Part shown: one piece after another, positions 5,748-7,071 of the stretch
How positions within the stretch are numbered: the stretch's first letter is position 1
Layout of the letters: each line of letters starts with the position of its first letter
NCBI GenBank assembly: GCA_955652845.1
Contig: CATPBY010000523.1
Coordinates: 1 to 7,071 of the forward strand
Reading direction: 5' to 3'
DNA length: 7,071 bases
DNA from: an uncultured Terriglobales bacterium
GTDB taxonomy: Bacteria; Acidobacteriota; Terriglobia; Terriglobales; Acidobacteriaceae
The notes under the pieces: generated by a model
The model's database searches: none
Told to the model about the DNA's origin: nothing
Seen by the model: only the letters and a program-made list of their open reading frames with translations
Position numbers and translations under genes: made by a program

Positions 5748-6836
5748 TCAATCGCCTGATTCCCTGAAGGCGTCTTGCGGTCTCGATAAGATGGTTTCAC
5801 GCAACCATCGATGAAAACCCGAAACATGGGCTTCGAATTCCGCCAGTCTCATGCTAGAGGTGACATGCACACGCGGCATAGCGAAACGACTCATAGTGGC
5901 TCCGAATCCGCCCCCTACATTCAAGAATGCGCAAGTAAAGCCGGCGCGTTCGGCCATTCTCACTTCACGCGAAGTAGTCGAAACTGGATCCCCGAAAGGA
6001 TACGCTAATGCCCAGACTGGCTTCTCTAAAACCCGTTCGATCGCCCTGCGGCTTTCAAAGATTTCATTCCAAGCCGATTCCGCCGATAGTTGCGCCAGCA
6101 TTGGATGCGAGAGCGTATGCGCGCCGACGCTCATTCCCTCCGCAGCCAGCCGCCGAAGTCCCGGCAAATCGAGCAGTAAGAATCGATCGCCGGACTCTTG
6201 CCTGTACTGATCGTGCCACTCTCCAGAGAGTCCAAGATTAATCCTGATTCTCTCGAGAAATCCTCTGCGCTCTCCTGACTCGTAACCTGAAAGCAGTTTT
6301 ACAAGATGCCACCACAGTGACCGCTTCCCGTAATGGTTTGCCGGTGTCTTCTCTAAACCGATCTCCTCTAGATCCAGTTCAGAAGAATGCGGGGCTGCCA
6401 ACATCATCAGATACAACTCTTCGTACCATAACATTGAGCATGCATGCTCGAGCGATGCTCCGGTAACGAAGAAGAGGCACGACAATGAAGCTTCATGCAG
6501 CAGCGGCAGCATGTCGGTCAGAGCATTGCGCAGACCATCATCGCAGGTCAGCAGTACAGACTGCGGTGGCAATTCGACCTCCGATTTACGCCCCATTAAG
6601 AATTGCTCCGGAGAAATGACGTTGTACCGCCGCTTGAGTAGCTGCAACTGCTGTCTGAACGAGTCGGGGGTCACCAGGCTGCCATCAAGATCAGCATCAA
6701 TAACGCGGTATCCCGCCGGCATAATTCCATGATAGGTAAGAACCGCTGGGCCGCTTCCACGACGACGACGCAGATAGCCGCACCGAGCCAGTGCCGGGTA
6801 AAGGCCACGCTTCAGTAGAGGGCTTATCAACCTCAT
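5748..6836 (-). CDS. Polysaccharide deacetylase (NodB homology domain)
   Basis: This 362-residue carbohydrate esterase family 4-like protein carries all three core motifs. VLLTCDDG at residues 94-101 is motif 1, with D99 as the expected catalytic base and D100 as a metal ligand. HTLSH at 240-244 is motif 2, supplying the two metal-binding histidines. AYPFGD at 278-283 is motif 3. The first strand, AVLTYHGI (31-38), is also typical of bacterial deacetylases from glycan loci. The family removes acetyl groups from N-acetylated or O-acetylated sugars; the exact substrate is not determined. The 140 residues between motifs 1 and 2 are longer than in a minimal NodB domain and include an insertion rich in Trp and Tyr. 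Motif 1 has Cys where most members have Phe. No clear signal peptide is seen; the N-terminus is basic with only a short hydrophobic stretch. The ATG overlaps the stop of the preceding synthase as ATGA. Confidence 0.92.
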   Translation of the reverse strand: MRLISPLLKRGLYPALARCGYLRRRRGSGPAVLTYHGIMPAGYRVIDADLDGSLVTPDSFRQQLQLLKRRYNVISPEQFLMGRKSEVELPPQSVLLTCDDGLRNALTDMLPLLHEASLSCLFFVTGASLEHACSMLWYEELYLMMLAAPHSSELDLEEIGLEKTPANHYGKRSLWWHLVKLLSGYESGERRGFLERIRINLGLSGEWHDQYRQESGDRFLLLDLPGLRRLAAEGMSVGAHTLSHPMLAQLSAESAWNEIFESRRAIERVLEKPVWALAYPFGDPVSTTSREVRMAERAGFTCAFLNVGGGFGATMSRFAMPRVHVTSSMRLAEFEAHVSGFHRWLRETILSRPQDAFRESGD

Positions 6837-7071
6837 TTGTCGTCAATAAGCTCCCAGCTCAATGGCGTGCCTCGTCCTATATCGCGCGCCGCACGCTTAC
6901 CAAAGACCTGTGGCAGATGGCGGGTGTGCAGGCCATGAGCTGGCCGGATAGAACGAACATTATCCTGGTTAAAAAGAGCTCCTCGTTTTATGTCCTCGAC
7001 AACAAACAGCGAGCGCCGAAACATGCGGCTGCCGGTTTCGTGAGCCTCAGCTCCGAAATGTACCTCTCCCA
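6833..7071 (-). CDS. pseI: Pseudaminic acid synthase, C-terminal SAF domain (partial, N-terminus beyond window)
   Basis: Seventy-eight residues are visible and the frame remains open through the window edge, so the catalytic barrel lies upstream. The visible part is the SAF (antifreeze-like) domain that closes NeuB/PseI-type sialic acid synthases: FRRSLFVVEDIKRGALF, then VRSIRPAHGLH, GKRAARDIGRGTPLSWELI and a short end. The RPxxGLH and RGTPLSWELI segments fit PseI better than NeuB or legionaminic acid synthase. PseI condenses phosphoenolpyruvate with 2,4-diacetamido-2,4,6-trideoxy-L-altrose to form pseudaminic acid in the cytoplasm; the SAF domain of one subunit covers the active site of the other in this family. 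The next gene starts inside its stop codon, tying it to the deacetylase. Family assignment is firm; the choice of PseI over a related nonulosonate synthase rests on the last domain only. Confidence 0.85.
   Translation of the reverse strand, partial: GEVHFGAEAHETGSRMFRRSLFVVEDIKRGALFNQDNVRSIRPAHGLHTRHLPQVFGKRAARDIGRGTPLSWELIDDK

Noticed and set aside
6436..6449. Perfect 14-base palindrome GAGCATGCATGCTC
   Set aside because: It lies inside the deacetylase coding sequence. A palindrome of this length is expected about once in every couple of windows this size by chance.

Overview
The window reads as one dense, single-direction gene block on the minus strand: the downstream part of a surface-glycan (exopolysaccharide, capsule or O-antigen-like) biosynthesis locus. 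Base composition is a little over half G+C. The short overlaps, TTG starts and mix of polysaccharide deacetylase, FemAB-like acyltransferase and methyltransferase genes resemble exopolysaccharide loci of soil bacteria such as Acidobacteriota. That assignment is from family resemblance only; no rRNA or taxonomic marker is present.

In transcription order (high to low coordinates): 7071-6833, C-terminal end of a nonulosonic acid synthase, best matching pseudaminic acid synthase PseI (cut by the window edge); 6836-5748, NodB-type polysaccharide deacetylase; 5736-4876 (or from TTG at 5751), SAM-dependent methyltransferase; 4885-3116, two-part acyltransferase with a FemAB/BioF2-like N-terminal half and a separate C-terminal GNAT domain; 3066-1483, multi-spanning polysaccharide flippase; 1486-1283, 67-residue ribbon-helix-helix-like small protein; 1252-554, second SAM-dependent methyltransferase; 557-1, N-terminal 185 residues of a second, divergent deacetylase-like protein that runs off the left edge.

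Neighbouring genes are joined by 4-bp ATGA overlaps (6836, 1486, 557), a 10-bp overlap (4885/4876), or gaps of about 50 bases or less, so one polycistronic transcript with translational coupling is likely. No intergenic stretch exceeds about 50 bases, and I see no promoter, terminator, RNA gene, insertion sequence or CRISPR array.

Inferred joint role: an acidic nine-carbon sugar (pseudaminic acid or a relative) is made upstream. Sugars of the glycan are then edited by deacetylation, acylation and methylation, and the lipid-linked unit is moved across the inner membrane by the flippase. No glycosyltransferase or polymerase lies inside the window. The least understood parts are the small RHH-like protein, the divergent deacetylase-like protein at the left edge and the double acyltransferase fusion.
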